Of a stretch of 64,000 nucleotides of DNA, positions 17,147 through 26,012 are shown piece by piece. How positions within the stretch are numbered: the stretch's first letter is position 1; the number at the start of each line of letters is the position of its first letter. The notes under the pieces are model-generated. The model was not told the origin of the DNA, ran no database searches, and saw nothing but the letters and a program-made list of their open reading frames with translations. Made by a program: the position numbers and the translations under genes. This DNA comes from Streptomyces koelreuteriae (GTDB taxonomy: Bacteria; Actinomycetota; Actinomycetes; Streptomycetales; Streptomycetaceae): contig NZ_CP075896.1 in the NCBI RefSeq assembly GCF_018604545.1, forward strand, positions 6,510,001-6,574,000, written 5' to 3'.

Positions 17147-18799
17147 ATGAACGCAGACGGCCGTACCAGGCTCAATCAGACGCCCGAGTGGACGGCACTG
17201 GCCAAGCATCGCGAGGAACTGGGCGAGGTGGGGCTGCGCGAGCTGTTCGCCGCCGAGCCCGGCCGCGGCACCGCGTACGCCCTCCGGGTCGGCGACCTGT
17301 ACGTCGACTACTCCAAGCACCTCGTCACCGACGACACCCTGCGACTGCTGCGGGGACTGGCCGCCGCCACCGATGTCTTCGGGCTCCGGGACGCCATGTT
17401 CCGCGGGGAGAAGATCAACACCACCGAGGACCGGTCGGTGCTGCACACCGCGCTGCGGGCGCCGCGGGACGCGGTGGTCGAGGTCGACGGTGAGAACGTG
17501 GTGCCGGGTGTGCACGCGGTGCTGGACAAGATGGCCGGCTTCGCCGACCGCGTCCGCTCCGGGGAGTGGACCGGCCACACCGGCAAGCGCATCCGCAACG
17601 TCGTCAACATCGGCATCGGCGGTTCCGACCTGGGTCCGGCGATGGCGTTCGAGGTGCTGCGCGCCTACACGGACCGCTCGATGACGTTCCGCTTCGTGTC
17701 GAACGTGGACGGTGCCGACCTGCACGAGGCGGTCAGGGATCTGGACCCGGCGGAGACGCTGTTCATCGTCGCGTCCAAGACCTTCACCACCATCGAGACG
17801 GTCACCAACGCCACCTCCGCCCGAAGCTGGCTGCTGGCCGCGCTCGGTGACGAGGCCGCTGTCGCCAAGCACTTCGTGGCGCTGTCGACGAACGCCGAGA
17901 AGGTCGCCGGGTTCGGTATCGACACGGCCAACATGTTCGAGTTCTGGGACTGGGTCGGCGGACGCTACTCGTACGACTCCGCGATCGGCCTGTCCCTGAT
18001 GATCGCCATCGGCCCGGACCGCTTCCGGGAGATGCTCGACGGGTTCTGGATCGTCGACGAGCACTTCCGGACCGCGCCCGCCGAGTCCAATGTGCCGCTG
18101 CTGCTGGGCCTGCTGGGCATCTGGTACGGCAACTTCCACGACGCCCAGTCGCACGCGGTGCTGCCCTACAGCCACTATCTGTCGAAGTTCACCGCATATC
18201 TCCAGCAGCTCGACATGGAGTCCAACGGCAAGTACGTGGACCGGGACGGGCGTGAGGTCGAGTGGCAGACGGGGCCGGTGGTGTGGGGCACGCCGGGCAC
18301 CAACGGGCAGCACGCCTACTACCAGCTCATCCACCAGGGCACGAAGCTGATCCCGGCGGACTTCATCGGCTTCGCGCGGCCCGTCGCCGAGCTGAGCGAC
18401 GAGCTGAAGGCGCAGCACGATCTGCTGATGGCCAACTTCTTCGCGCAGACGCAGGCGCTCGCCTTCGGCAAGACGCCGCAGGAGGTGCGGGCCGAGGGGG
18501 TGCCGGAGGAGCTGGTGCCGCACAAGACGTTCCAGGGCAATCACCCGACGACCACGATCCTGGCGCCCGAGCTGACGCCGTCCGTCCTCGGCCAATTGGT
18601 CGCCCTCTACGAGCACAAGGTGTTCGTGCAGGGCGCGGTGTGGAACATCGATTCCTTCGACCAGTGGGGCGTGGAGCTGGGCAAGGTCCTCGCCAAGCGC
18701 GTCGAGCCCGCGCTGACCGAGGGCGCCGAGGTCGAGGGCCTGGACGCCTCCACCGAGGCTCTGGTCGCCACGTACCGGGAGCTGCGCGGACGGCAGTGA
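17147..18799 (+). CDS. pgi: Glucose-6-phosphate isomerase
   Basis: 550 residues, the long bacterial type. Interconverts glucose-6-phosphate and fructose-6-phosphate, linking glycolysis to the pentose phosphate genes further along. IGIGGSDLGPAMAFEVL and ASKTFTTIETVTNA bind the sugar phosphate; the two family signatures are around DWVGGRYSYDSAIGLS and the C-terminal AVWNIDSFDQWGVELGK. It has its own upstream gap. The stop overlaps a possible GTG (GTGA) at 18796. Confidence 0.97.
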   Translation: MNADGRTRLNQTPEWTALAKHREELGEVGLRELFAAEPGRGTAYALRVGDLYVDYSKHLVTDDTLRLLRGLAAATDVFGLRDAMFRGEKINTTEDRSVLHTALRAPRDAVVEVDGENVVPGVHAVLDKMAGFADRVRSGEWTGHTGKRIRNVVNIGIGGSDLGPAMAFEVLRAYTDRSMTFRFVSNVDGADLHEAVRDLDPAETLFIVASKTFTTIETVTNATSARSWLLAALGDEAAVAKHFVALSTNAEKVAGFGIDTANMFEFWDWVGGRYSYDSAIGLSLMIAIGPDRFREMLDGFWIVDEHFRTAPAESNVPLLLGLLGIWYGNFHDAQSHAVLPYSHYLSKFTAYLQQLDMESNGKYVDRDGREVEWQTGPVVWGTPGTNGQHAYYQLIHQGTKLIPADFIGFARPVAELSDELKAQHDLLMANFFAQTQALAFGKTPQEVRAEGVPEELVPHKTFQGNHPTTTILAPELTPSVLGQLVALYEHKVFVQGAVWNIDSFDQWGVELGKVLAKRVEPALTEGAEVEGLDASTEALVATYRELRGRQ

Positions 18800-19068
18800 C
18801 GACGAGCCCGGCGGGGGAGACGGGCCGGGCGGGAACGCGGGCGGTTGCGCGCCGTCCGCTTCCCCCCGGGCCCACCGGTTCTCCCGGGCCTACCGGTTCT
18901 CCCGGGCCTACCGGTCCCCCCGGGCCCACCGGAGGCGCCAGCCCGTACGCGCCTCACCGGCAGCACCTCTACGGCGGCTGGGCGGCGAAGCCGACGAGGT
19001 CAGGTGGGTCAGGCGACCGCGCTCAGCGTGTCCGCGAGGCGGCGGCGTGCCGCGCGCGCCGCGGGTAG
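18796..19068 (+). CDS. Doubtful 90-residue open frame with collagen-like repeats
   Basis: Begins at a GTG overlapping the pgi stop and runs 90 codons, overlapping the end of the opposite-strand permease by 60 bases. Residues about 25-40 are Gly-X-Y triplets (LPPGPTGSPGPTGSPGPTGP), encoded by the 18-bp DNA repeats. After them come SPYAPHRQHLYGGWAAKP and a basic tail. There is no separate ribosome site; translation would need coupling to pgi. It could equally be an intergenic DNA repeat that happens to be open. Confidence 0.25.
   Translation: MTTSPAGETGRAGTRAVARRPLPPGPTGSPGPTGSPGPTGPPGPTGGASPYAPHRQHLYGGWAAKPTRSGGSGDRAQRVREAAACRARRG
18860..18933. repeat. Four tandem 18-bp repeats between pgi and the ABC permease
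   Basis: About four copies of an 18-base unit, consensus CCGGTTCTCCCGGGCCTA, run head to tail. The inner two copies are identical; the outer two have C for T at a few positions. Every copy contains the palindrome CCCGGG, so each can form a small hairpin. The array fills most of the space between the convergent pgi and permease genes and could also act as their shared terminator. Confidence 0.75.
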
Positions 19069-21420
19069 GGCGGCCAGCGCGGCCGCGCAGAGCACCGCCG
19101 CCGCACCCAGCAGCAGCATGAGCAGGGCCGACGGGCCCTGGGCGATGCCCGCACCGATCCCGCTTGACCTGCCCTGGGCGTCGATGAGCCAGTGGGCGAG
19201 CGGCAGTCCCAGGGCGGTGGCGGCGAGGACGGCTGCCAGGGCCGTGCAGCCGGTGGCCGTGACCGTGATCGCCGTGATCTGGCGGGGGGACAGACCGATG
19301 GCCTTCAGCGCCAGCAGGTCCCGTTCGCCCTCGCGGACGGTGCCGCCGATCGCGGTCAGCAGCTCGATGAGCCCGATGAGGGCGAGCACGGCGATCAGCC
19401 CGGCGACGACGGCCCGCAGTGGGGAGAGCCCGTCGGCGGGGTTGGCCACGGTGTGCACGTCCAGATGGCCGCGCCCGGCCGTGGCGAGCCGGTCGGCGAC
19501 CTCCCCCGGGTCGGCGCCGGGGTCCAGGCGCAGCTCGTAGAGGGTCGGGCGGAGCCCGGGGTCGTTGGCGCGGAGGGTGTCGAGGGACGTGGAGATGACC
19601 CGGCCGGCGTTCTCCGGCTCGATGCTGCGGCCCACGATGTGCAGGATCTGCGGCTGGTCGCCGACGGTCATGCGGACCCAGTCGCCGACGTGCACGTCCA
19701 GCAGGTCGAGCAGGCCCTGCCCGGCCACCGCCTCGTCGGCGCCACGGGCGGCGCGGCCCTCGGCGAGGGTGTAGGGGTAGGGGTCCTGCTGGGTGCCGAG
19801 GCCGCGCAGGGCGATGGTCGCCGTCTGGCCCGGGACCAGGGCGGCCGTCTCGACGCCGGGGTAGGCGGCGGCGACCTGCGGGTCGCGTTCCAGGAGGGTG
19901 CGGGTCTGCCGTTCGTTCAGGCCGGCGTCGGCGCGGACGCTGAGGGTGGTGGGCAGGCCGATCTGCTCCGGCTCGCTGTGGAAGCGGTCGATGGTGGTCC
20001 ACGCGCTCATCGCCACGACGATCAGCAGCAGCGGCAGCGTGAGGCGGGCGACGGTGGCGAGGGAGCGGGGGCGGCGGGTGAATGCCTTGTGCCAGCCCAG
20101 CACCAGCGCGGGCGGAATCCGCAGGCCGAGGGCCCGGCGGGCCATGCCGGAGAGCTGTCCGGTGCGTGGCGCCGCGGGCGGGAGTCGAAGGACGCGGCGC
20201 AGGACGCTCGCCGGCCGCACTCCGTGGCCGGCTTCCGTTTCGCCGGGCGCGCGCCCGCGGCTTCGGCCCGTCGCCCCGGTCAATCGCCCGCCCAGCGCCG
20301 CCGTGGGCCTCGGCACCGGCACCGGCGGGACTCGTCCCGCCCGCCATGCGGCAAGGCCGGTGGTCGCGCCGATGAACAGCACGGCACCCACCGGGATCAC
20401 GATCAGCGCCACGGTGTGCCCGGGAAGGCCCTGCCACACCCCGACCGCGTCCCCGAGCCGTCCGGGGATGCGGCTGCCCAGTACCTCGGCGAGCGCGGCG
20501 GCGGCAACGGCGCCCAGCAGGGCGTAGGCGAGATGCTGGAGCAGGAAGACGCGGACCACCTGGCCCGGGGTGAAGCCGATCGCCTTCAGGATGGAGAGAT
20601 CCCGCAGGTGGCCCCGGATACGGGTGCTGATCGCCCCATGCACGGCGAGCCCGGCGGCGACCAGCGCGCCCAGCCCGAACAGGCCCAGCACCTGGCCGAG
20701 GAGCCGGTTGTCGCCCTGGGCCTCGGCGCGGGCCTGCTGCCAGGTGGACACCTCGCCGATCGCCCCGGCTCCCAGCACGGTCACGGCACGCTGCACGACG
20801 TAGGAGGTGTCGCCGGGGTCCGTCAGGCGCAGCCCGATCACCTGGCCGCCGGGGTCGGGCACGGCCGACGGCAGGGCCCACACCAGGCCCGGCTGCTCAC
20901 CGGGCCGGTAGCGGGGCTCGGCGCTGTCGGCGAGCCCCACGACGGTCAGCTCGCGGGCGGTGCCGGGCACGCCGATGGTGTCGCCGGGCTCGGCCAGCAG
21001 GGCGCGGGCGAGGCGGCTCTCCAGGACCACACCGTTCGGCGTCGAAGGGTCGAGCCAGCGGCCGGAGACGACCGGCGGGTTGCCGACGGACGGCCGTTCC
21101 TGAGTGCCGCGCAACTCCACGGCGGCGCGGCTGCCTCGTGAGGAGACGGTGACATCGGCGGTGGGATAGGGACCGGCGACGGAGTCGACGCCGTCCAGAC
21201 CGGCCAGCTTCCCGGTGTCGGCGGCCGCGTCGGTGTGCAGCCACACATGCGCGCCGTGCGACTGTGTGAAGACGCGCTGCCAGGGGTTGGTCGCGTACCC
21301 GAACAGGGCCGTGGCCAGCAGCAGCGAGGCGACGATGCCCGCGGTGGCCAGGACGAGGAACAGCGCCTCGCCGCGGTGCGTGCGCAGATCGGAGTGGGCC
21401 CAGCGCAGGGTGGCTCGCAC
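19009..21420 (-). CDS. ABC transporter permease, FtsX/MacB type, duplicated
   Basis: 803 residues. The N-terminal helix (FLVLATAGIVASLLLATALFG, about 20-40) is followed by a large extracellular MacB-like domain, then two FtsX membrane domains (about 245-365 and 685-795). These proteins move lipids, peptides or drugs outward, or act in bacitracin-type defence; none imports sugar. It starts at a GTG at 21420 and lies 70 bases after the ATPase gene. PadR-ATPase-permease are in one direction and form a self-regulated export module. Substrate unknown. Confidence 0.9.
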   Translation of the reverse strand: MRATLRWAHSDLRTHRGEALFLVLATAGIVASLLLATALFGYATNPWQRVFTQSHGAHVWLHTDAAADTGKLAGLDGVDSVAGPYPTADVTVSSRGSRAAVELRGTQERPSVGNPPVVSGRWLDPSTPNGVVLESRLARALLAEPGDTIGVPGTARELTVVGLADSAEPRYRPGEQPGLVWALPSAVPDPGGQVIGLRLTDPGDTSYVVQRAVTVLGAGAIGEVSTWQQARAEAQGDNRLLGQVLGLFGLGALVAAGLAVHGAISTRIRGHLRDLSILKAIGFTPGQVVRVFLLQHLAYALLGAVAAAALAEVLGSRIPGRLGDAVGVWQGLPGHTVALIVIPVGAVLFIGATTGLAAWRAGRVPPVPVPRPTAALGGRLTGATGRSRGRAPGETEAGHGVRPASVLRRVLRLPPAAPRTGQLSGMARRALGLRIPPALVLGWHKAFTRRPRSLATVARLTLPLLLIVVAMSAWTTIDRFHSEPEQIGLPTTLSVRADAGLNERQTRTLLERDPQVAAAYPGVETAALVPGQTATIALRGLGTQQDPYPYTLAEGRAARGADEAVAGQGLLDLLDVHVGDWVRMTVGDQPQILHIVGRSIEPENAGRVISTSLDTLRANDPGLRPTLYELRLDPGADPGEVADRLATAGRGHLDVHTVANPADGLSPLRAVVAGLIAVLALIGLIELLTAIGGTVREGERDLLALKAIGLSPRQITAITVTATGCTALAAVLAATALGLPLAHWLIDAQGRSSGIGAGIAQGPSALLMLLLGAAAVLCAAALAALPAARAARRRLADTLSAVA

Positions 21421-21490
21421 GGGCCTCAGCCTCTCGGCCCGGACGCCGGGCAGCCGTCGTACACCCGCATGTCAGTCCTTCACCCGCATG

Positions 21491-22246
21491 TCAGTCCTTG
21501 AGTTCCAGCACACCGGAGATGCCGGACCGGCGCGGGGGTGTGCCGCCGTCGAGTTCCGCGTCGTCGGCGATCCGGCCGTCGAAGAAGCTGATCACCCGGT
21601 CCGCCGCGCTCGCCAGCCGCGCGTCATGGGTGACCAGCAGGATCGTCTGGCCGCGCTGGTGGAAGCGGGACAGCAGCCGCATCACCTCGCGGGTGCCCTT
21701 GCTGTCGAGGCTGCCGGCCGGTTCGTCGGCCAGGAGCAGCGGGGGATGGTTGACCAGGGCCCGGGCCAGGGCGACCCGCTGCTGCTCACCGCCGGACAGC
21801 TCGCCCGGCATGCTGCGCTCCTTGCCCGTCAGCCCCAGCTCGGCCAGCAGCTGCTCGCGCTCGGTGCGCGCCCGCTTCGGCGAGCTTCCGGCGAGCAGGG
21901 CGGGCAGCTCCACGTTGTCGGCGACGGACAGGCTGGACACCAGGTTGAAGAACTGGAAGACGATCCCGATCCGCTTCCTGCGCTCCACCGCCCAGCGGGC
22001 CTCGCCGTAGGTGTCGGTGGACTCGCCGTCGAGCCAGAGATGGCCCGCGTCCGGCCGCTGGAGCCCGCCGAGCAGATGCAGCAGCGTCGACTTCCCGGCG
22101 CCGGACGGGCCGGTGATCGCCACGAACTCGCCCTGCCGCACGCACAGATCGACCCCGCGCACGGCATGGGCGGGCGCGCCCTCGCCGTGGTGCGTCTTCA
22201 CCAGCCCCTCGGCGCGCAGCACAGGAGCGGGACGGTCGTCGCTCAC
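21491..22246 (-). CDS. ABC transporter ATP-binding protein (LolD/MacB type)
   Basis: 251 residues. Walker A is GPSGAGKST (about 44-52), the signature is LSGGEQQRVALARAL, and Walker B is LLADEPAGSLDSKGT. The wording matches the MacB/LolD ATPases that power FtsX-type permeases. I place the start at the GTG at 22246 because it overlaps the PadR stop (GTGA); the open frame continues nine codons upstream inside padR. It drives the 803-residue permease next to it. Confidence 0.92.
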   Translation of the reverse strand: MSDDRPAPVLRAEGLVKTHHGEGAPAHAVRGVDLCVRQGEFVAITGPSGAGKSTLLHLLGGLQRPDAGHLWLDGESTDTYGEARWAVERRKRIGIVFQFFNLVSSLSVADNVELPALLAGSSPKRARTEREQLLAELGLTGKERSMPGELSGGEQQRVALARALVNHPPLLLADEPAGSLDSKGTREVMRLLSRFHQRGQTILLVTHDARLASAADRVISFFDGRIADDAELDGGTPPRRSGISGVLELKD

Positions 22247-22758
22247 TCCAGCTCCTCCAGCTCTTCCTGGCACCGCTCCAGCCAGTCCAGATCGGCCTGC
22301 AAGTGCAGCATCGCACCCTCTATCAGCAGATGCGCGATGCGATTGTCGCGGTCCTCGGCGGCGGCCAGCTTCGACAGCTGCCGCATGGTGTTCAGATACT
22401 GGCGCCGCTGGTGGTTGATCAGGGAGATCTGGTCGGCGAGACCGGTCTGCGGAGCGAGCGCCAGCTTCATGAAGAAGTCGTCCCGTACCCGCGGCTCGTC
22501 CTCGGGCTCCTCGAACCAGGCGCGCAGCGCCTCCCGCCCGGCGTCGGTGAGGTGGTAGACCTTTTTATTGGGCCGGCTGGACTGCGCCACGTCCTCGCCC
22601 TCGATCAGTCCCGACTTCTCGAGGCGGCCGAGGGTCACATAGATCTGGCCGACATTCGGCTGAGGGTACGCGGAGCCCAGCAGTTGCTCAAGGTCCTGCT
22701 TGAGCTCGTAGCCATGGGCGGGGCCGCGGGCGAGGAGTGCCAGGAGGTGCAGGCGCAC
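22243..22758 (-). CDS. PadR-family transcriptional regulator
   Basis: 171 residues from a GTG at 22758 with AGGAGG upstream. The winged helix-turn-helix fills residues 1-80 (LALLARGPAHGYELKQDLEQ, then GQIYVTLGRLEKSGLI with the typical PadR recognition helix and wing). The C-terminal half is a dimerising helical domain like the Vir/PadR group-1 proteins. It is coupled to the ATPase gene. The perfect palindrome at 22809-22823 in its promoter region is the probable operator. PadR proteins next to FtsX-type exporters are commonly drug-responsive repressors. Confidence 0.92.
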   Translation of the reverse strand: MRLHLLALLARGPAHGYELKQDLEQLLGSAYPQPNVGQIYVTLGRLEKSGLIEGEDVAQSSRPNKKVYHLTDAGREALRAWFEEPEDEPRVRDDFFMKLALAPQTGLADQISLINHQRRQYLNTMRQLSKLAAAEDRDNRIAHLLIEGAMLHLQADLDWLERCQEELEELE

Positions 22759-22808
22759 GCGTGCAGTCCTCCTGTCCGGTCAATGTGCTCCAGACCCTAG
22801 TATCGCCC

Positions 22809-22823
22809 ATACCTAACAGGTAT
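22809..22823. promoter_or_regulatory. PadR-type operator upstream of padR
   Basis: ATACCT-AAC-AGGTAT is a perfect 6+6 inverted repeat 50 bases before the padR start and 57 before the divergent binding-protein start. Position and symmetry suggest that it controls both directions. A near-copy is at 24184-24200. Confidence 0.65.
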
Positions 22824-22879
22824 ACATGGCCTCTGATTCCGGGCAAGGGAGCCCGACGCCGGTGTACAGGGAGGAACCT

Positions 22880-24151
22880 ATGCGGTGGATCCATGCCGCG
22901 GGTAGGGGCCTTCTCGTTCTCGTCGTGGTCATGACCGGCTACGTCGCCGCCGGAGCGCAGGCGGGCGAGCCGGCGGGCGGCGGCCGCGGACCGCTCACCC
23001 TGGCCACCGCCGGAGACCTCACCGGCTATCTCGGCCCCCTGCTGGAGGGCTGGAACCGCACCCACCCCGGCGAGAAGGTGACCCTCGTCGAGCTGCCCGA
23101 CTCGGCCGACGAGACCCAGGCGCAGATGTCCACCGACCTGCGCGACGGCGACCGCAGCAGGTTCGACGTGCTCAACATCGACGTCAACTGGACCTCGGAG
23201 TTCGCCGCCGCGGGCTGGATCAGACCCCTGCCCCGTGACCGCTTCCCGCTGAAGACCTTCCTCCCGCCGGTCGTCGACACGGCGACCTACGACGGACAGC
23301 TCTACGCCGTCCCGTACGTCACCAACGCCGGCCTGCTCCTCTATCGCAAGGACATCCTGGACAAGGAGGGCGTCGAGCCGCCGCGCACCTGGGCGGAGCT
23401 GGAGCGGTACGCGAAGACCATCGCCCCGAAGCACGGCCTCGACGGCTACGCCGGGCAGTTCCTCCCCTACGAGGGCCTCACCGTCAACGCGGCGGAAGCC
23501 GTCTACTCGGCGGGCGGCTCGATCCTCGGCGACGAGGGCGAGCGCGTCACCGTCGACTCGGCGGCGGCCCGCGAGGGCATCGGCTTCCTGACCCGCGGAG
23601 TGCGAGAGGGCTGGATCTCGAAAGAGGCGCTGACCTACAAGGAGGAGGAGTCCAAGCAGGCCTTCCAGGACGGCCGGCTGCTCTTCCTGCGGAACTGGCC
23701 GTACGCGTACGTCGGCGCCTCCGCCCCGGGGTCCCGGGTCGCCGGGAAGATCGGCGCCGTGCCGCTGCCCGGACGGGACGGGCCGGGGACGAGTGTCCTC
23801 GGCGGCTCCAACCTGGCCGTCAGCTCACACGCCCGGCATCCCGACTCGGCCGCCCGTCTGATCGCGTACCTCACCAGTGAGGGCGTCCAGCGCCAGGTCC
23901 TCACCCGTGGCGCGCTGCCGCCCGTACGGGCCGATCTCTACAAGGACCCGCAGCTCATCCGCAGGTTCCCGTACCTGCCGACCCTGCGCGAGAGCGTGCT
24001 CGCGGCCGAGCCGCGCCCCAAGAGCCCGCGCTACGACCAGGTCAGCCTGGTCGTCCAGGCCGTCGTGCACGACGCGATGGCCGGGCACGAGACGCCGACG
24101 GCCGCGGTGCGCCGTCTGGCGCGGGAGCTCGACGTCATCTCGCGCGGGTAG
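22880..24151 (+). CDS. Extracellular solute-binding protein (family 1), no lipobox
   Basis: 423 residues from the ATG at 22880 with GGGAGGAA 4 bases upstream. The N-terminal signal peptide (residues 1-28, MRWIHAAGRG then LLVLVVVMTGYVAAGAQA) lacks the usual lipobox Cys, so the protein may be released or held by an uncleaved anchor. The mature part is a sugar-type binding protein of the ThuE/LpqY (trehalose/maltose) class: RSRFDVLNIDVNWTSEFAAAGW, YAVPYVTNAGLLLYRKDIL, LRNWPYAYVGA. No permease genes follow it directly; the importer 3 kb downstream has its own binding protein. It may be a second receptor for that importer. Confidence 0.85.
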   Translation: MRWIHAAGRGLLVLVVVMTGYVAAGAQAGEPAGGGRGPLTLATAGDLTGYLGPLLEGWNRTHPGEKVTLVELPDSADETQAQMSTDLRDGDRSRFDVLNIDVNWTSEFAAAGWIRPLPRDRFPLKTFLPPVVDTATYDGQLYAVPYVTNAGLLLYRKDILDKEGVEPPRTWAELERYAKTIAPKHGLDGYAGQFLPYEGLTVNAAEAVYSAGGSILGDEGERVTVDSAAAREGIGFLTRGVREGWISKEALTYKEEESKQAFQDGRLLFLRNWPYAYVGASAPGSRVAGKIGAVPLPGRDGPGTSVLGGSNLAVSSHARHPDSAARLIAYLTSEGVQRQVLTRGALPPVRADLYKDPQLIRRFPYLPTLRESVLAAEPRPKSPRYDQVSLVVQAVVHDAMAGHETPTAAVRRLARELDVISRG

Positions 24152-24183
24152 CGCTTCCAGCGGCTTCCAGTGACCCGCTTCTA

Positions 24184-24200
24184 GTTACTTGTTAGGTAAC
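24184..24200. promoter_or_regulatory. Second copy of the PadR-type palindrome
   Basis: On the minus strand this reads GTTACCTAACAAGTAAC. It shares TACCTAACA(A/G)GTA with the operator at 22809-22823 and has its own GTTAC/GTAAC ends. It lies 33 bases after the binding-protein stop and about 85 before the -35 box of the alpha-glucosidase promoter. Confidence 0.5.
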
Positions 24201-24282
24201 GCGCACGTCTCATCTGGCTGAGATATGCCCGTTTGATGCCCAATTTTACTACCTCAACTCCCCGGTAGCTTCTGTCTTTTCA

Positions 24283-24312
24283 TTGACACCCTCGCGACAC
24301 GCCTACTTAACA
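24283..24312 (+). promoter_or_regulatory. Candidate promoter of the alpha-glucosidase/importer operon
   Basis: A consensus -35 TTGACA (24283-24288) is followed, 18 bases on, by TTAACA (24307-24312) as a weak -10. An ATGCATGCAT palindrome directly follows (24311-24320). The stretch 24152-24355 otherwise holds only the PadR-like palindrome. Confidence 0.5.
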
Positions 24313-24355
24313 TGCATGCATAACCGCTGCCCCTCCACAGAGACAGGTCGATGGG

Positions 24356-25975
24356 TTGAACAGGCACCACTGGTGGCGTGACGCAGTGATCTATCAGGTG
24401 TACGTCCGCAGCTTCCTCGACAGCACCGGCGACGGCATCGGCGATCTCGCCGGAGTCCGGGCCGGACTGCCGTATCTGAAGAAGCTCGGCGTCGACGGGA
24501 TCTGGCTGAGCCCCTTCTATCCCTCGCCGCAGCACGACCACGGCTACGACGTGGCCGACTACTGCGACGTCGACCCGCTCTTCGGCGACCTCGCCGAGTT
24601 CGACCAGCTGGTCGGGGCCGCGCGGCGGCTCGGCGTGAAGGTGCTGCTCGACATCGTCCCGAACCACTGCTCCAGCGAGCACCCCTGGTTCCGCGAGGCC
24701 CTCGCCGCGGCTCCCGGCAGCGAGGCCCGCGCCCGCTTCCACTTCGCCGACGGCCGCGGCCCGGACGGCGACGAGCCGCCCAACAACTGGCACGCCATGT
24801 TCGGCGGGCCGGCGTGGAGCCGGGTGACCGAGGCGGACGGGCGGCCCGGCCAGTGGTACCTGCACATGTTCACGCCCGAGCAGCCCGACTGGAACTGGCG
24901 TGACCCGGAGGTCGCCGCCGAGTTCGACCGGGTCCTGCGCTTCTGGCTGGACCGGGGCGTCGACGGCTTCCGCATCGACGTCGCCGCCGGCCTCTACAAG
25001 CACCCCGAGCTGCCCGACTCCGACGACCCGGAGGCCGACGCCCGCACCCGCGACTCGGTCAACCCGCTCGCCTGGAACCAGCCCGAGGTACACGAGGTGT
25101 GGCGCCGCTGGCGCTCCATATGCGAGGACTACACCGAGCGCGACGGCTGCGAACGCCTCCTCGTCGGCGAGGTCTCCGTCCCGACCGCCCGCGAGCACGC
25201 CCGGTACGTCCGCCCGGACGAACTCCACCAGGCCTTCTTCTTCGACCTGCTCAGCGCCCCCTGGGACCCGGACGCCTTCCAGAAGGTCATCTCCGAGGCC
25301 ATGCAGGACATCGCCGGGACCGGCTCGACGGTCACCTGGGTCCTCAACAACCACGACCAGGTCCGCACCGTCACCCGCTACGGCGAACCCGCCACCGAAG
25401 GCAGCGGCCTCGGCGCCGCCCGGGCCCGCGCCGCCGCGCTGCTGATGCTGGCACTGCCCGGCGCCGCCTACATCTACCAGGGCGAGGAGCTCGGCCTGCC
25501 CGAGGTCGTCGACCTGCCCGACGACGTGCTCACCGACCCGATCTTCCACCGCACCGGCAGCCGGGCCCGCATCCGCGACGGCTGCCGGGTGCCGCTGCCC
25601 TGGTCGGGGCAGGCCTCGCCCTTCGGCTTCACCTCCGGCGAGGAGAGCGCCAAGCCGTGGCTGCCGCAGCCGGAGTACTTCGCCGAGTACGCCACCGACC
25701 GCGCCCTCGCCGACACCCGCTCCTTCTGGCACCTGTACCGCGACGGCCTCCAACTGCGCGGCACCCTGCCTCAGCTGGGCGAGGGCACTTTGCGCTGGCT
25801 GGACGCCCCGCCCGGCGTCCTCGCCTTCGCCCGCGGCGACGACCTGGTGTGCGCCGTCAACTTCGGTACGGCACCCACCCCCGCGCCGGTCCCCGGCACC
25901 CCTCTGCTCGCCAGCGGCCCCTGCCCCGCCGGGGTACTGCCCGGCTCCACGGCCGCCTGGTGGATCCGTTCCTGA
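24356..25975 (+). CDS. GH13 alpha-glucosidase (oligo-1,6-glucosidase-like)
   Basis: 539 residues. It starts at a TTG at 24356; the nearby ATG at 24351 is out of frame. It lacks a signal peptide, so it acts on imported oligosaccharides inside the cell. All four GH13 regions are visible: LLDIVPNHCS (about 97-106), GFRIDVA with nucleophile Asp208, LLVGEV with acid/base Glu272, and NNHDQV with His333 and Asp334. The C-terminal domain is short. It leads the operon with the binding protein and two permeases, so imported alpha-glucosides would be cleaved to glucose and fed to pgi and zwf. Confidence 0.93.
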   Translation: MNRHHWWRDAVIYQVYVRSFLDSTGDGIGDLAGVRAGLPYLKKLGVDGIWLSPFYPSPQHDHGYDVADYCDVDPLFGDLAEFDQLVGAARRLGVKVLLDIVPNHCSSEHPWFREALAAAPGSEARARFHFADGRGPDGDEPPNNWHAMFGGPAWSRVTEADGRPGQWYLHMFTPEQPDWNWRDPEVAAEFDRVLRFWLDRGVDGFRIDVAAGLYKHPELPDSDDPEADARTRDSVNPLAWNQPEVHEVWRRWRSICEDYTERDGCERLLVGEVSVPTAREHARYVRPDELHQAFFFDLLSAPWDPDAFQKVISEAMQDIAGTGSTVTWVLNNHDQVRTVTRYGEPATEGSGLGAARARAAALLMLALPGAAYIYQGEELGLPEVVDLPDDVLTDPIFHRTGSRARIRDGCRVPLPWSGQASPFGFTSGEESAKPWLPQPEYFAEYATDRALADTRSFWHLYRDGLQLRGTLPQLGEGTLRWLDAPPGVLAFARGDDLVCAVNFGTAPTPAPVPGTPLLASGPCPAGVLPGSTAAWWIRS

Positions 25976-26012
25976 ACTCCCCGCAAGTCAACTCCCCGAA
26001 GGGACATCAACG

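Noticed and set aside
18860..18933. CRISPR array
   Set aside because: The repeats are directly adjacent, without spacers, only 18 bp long and without cas genes. It is a simple tandem repeat.
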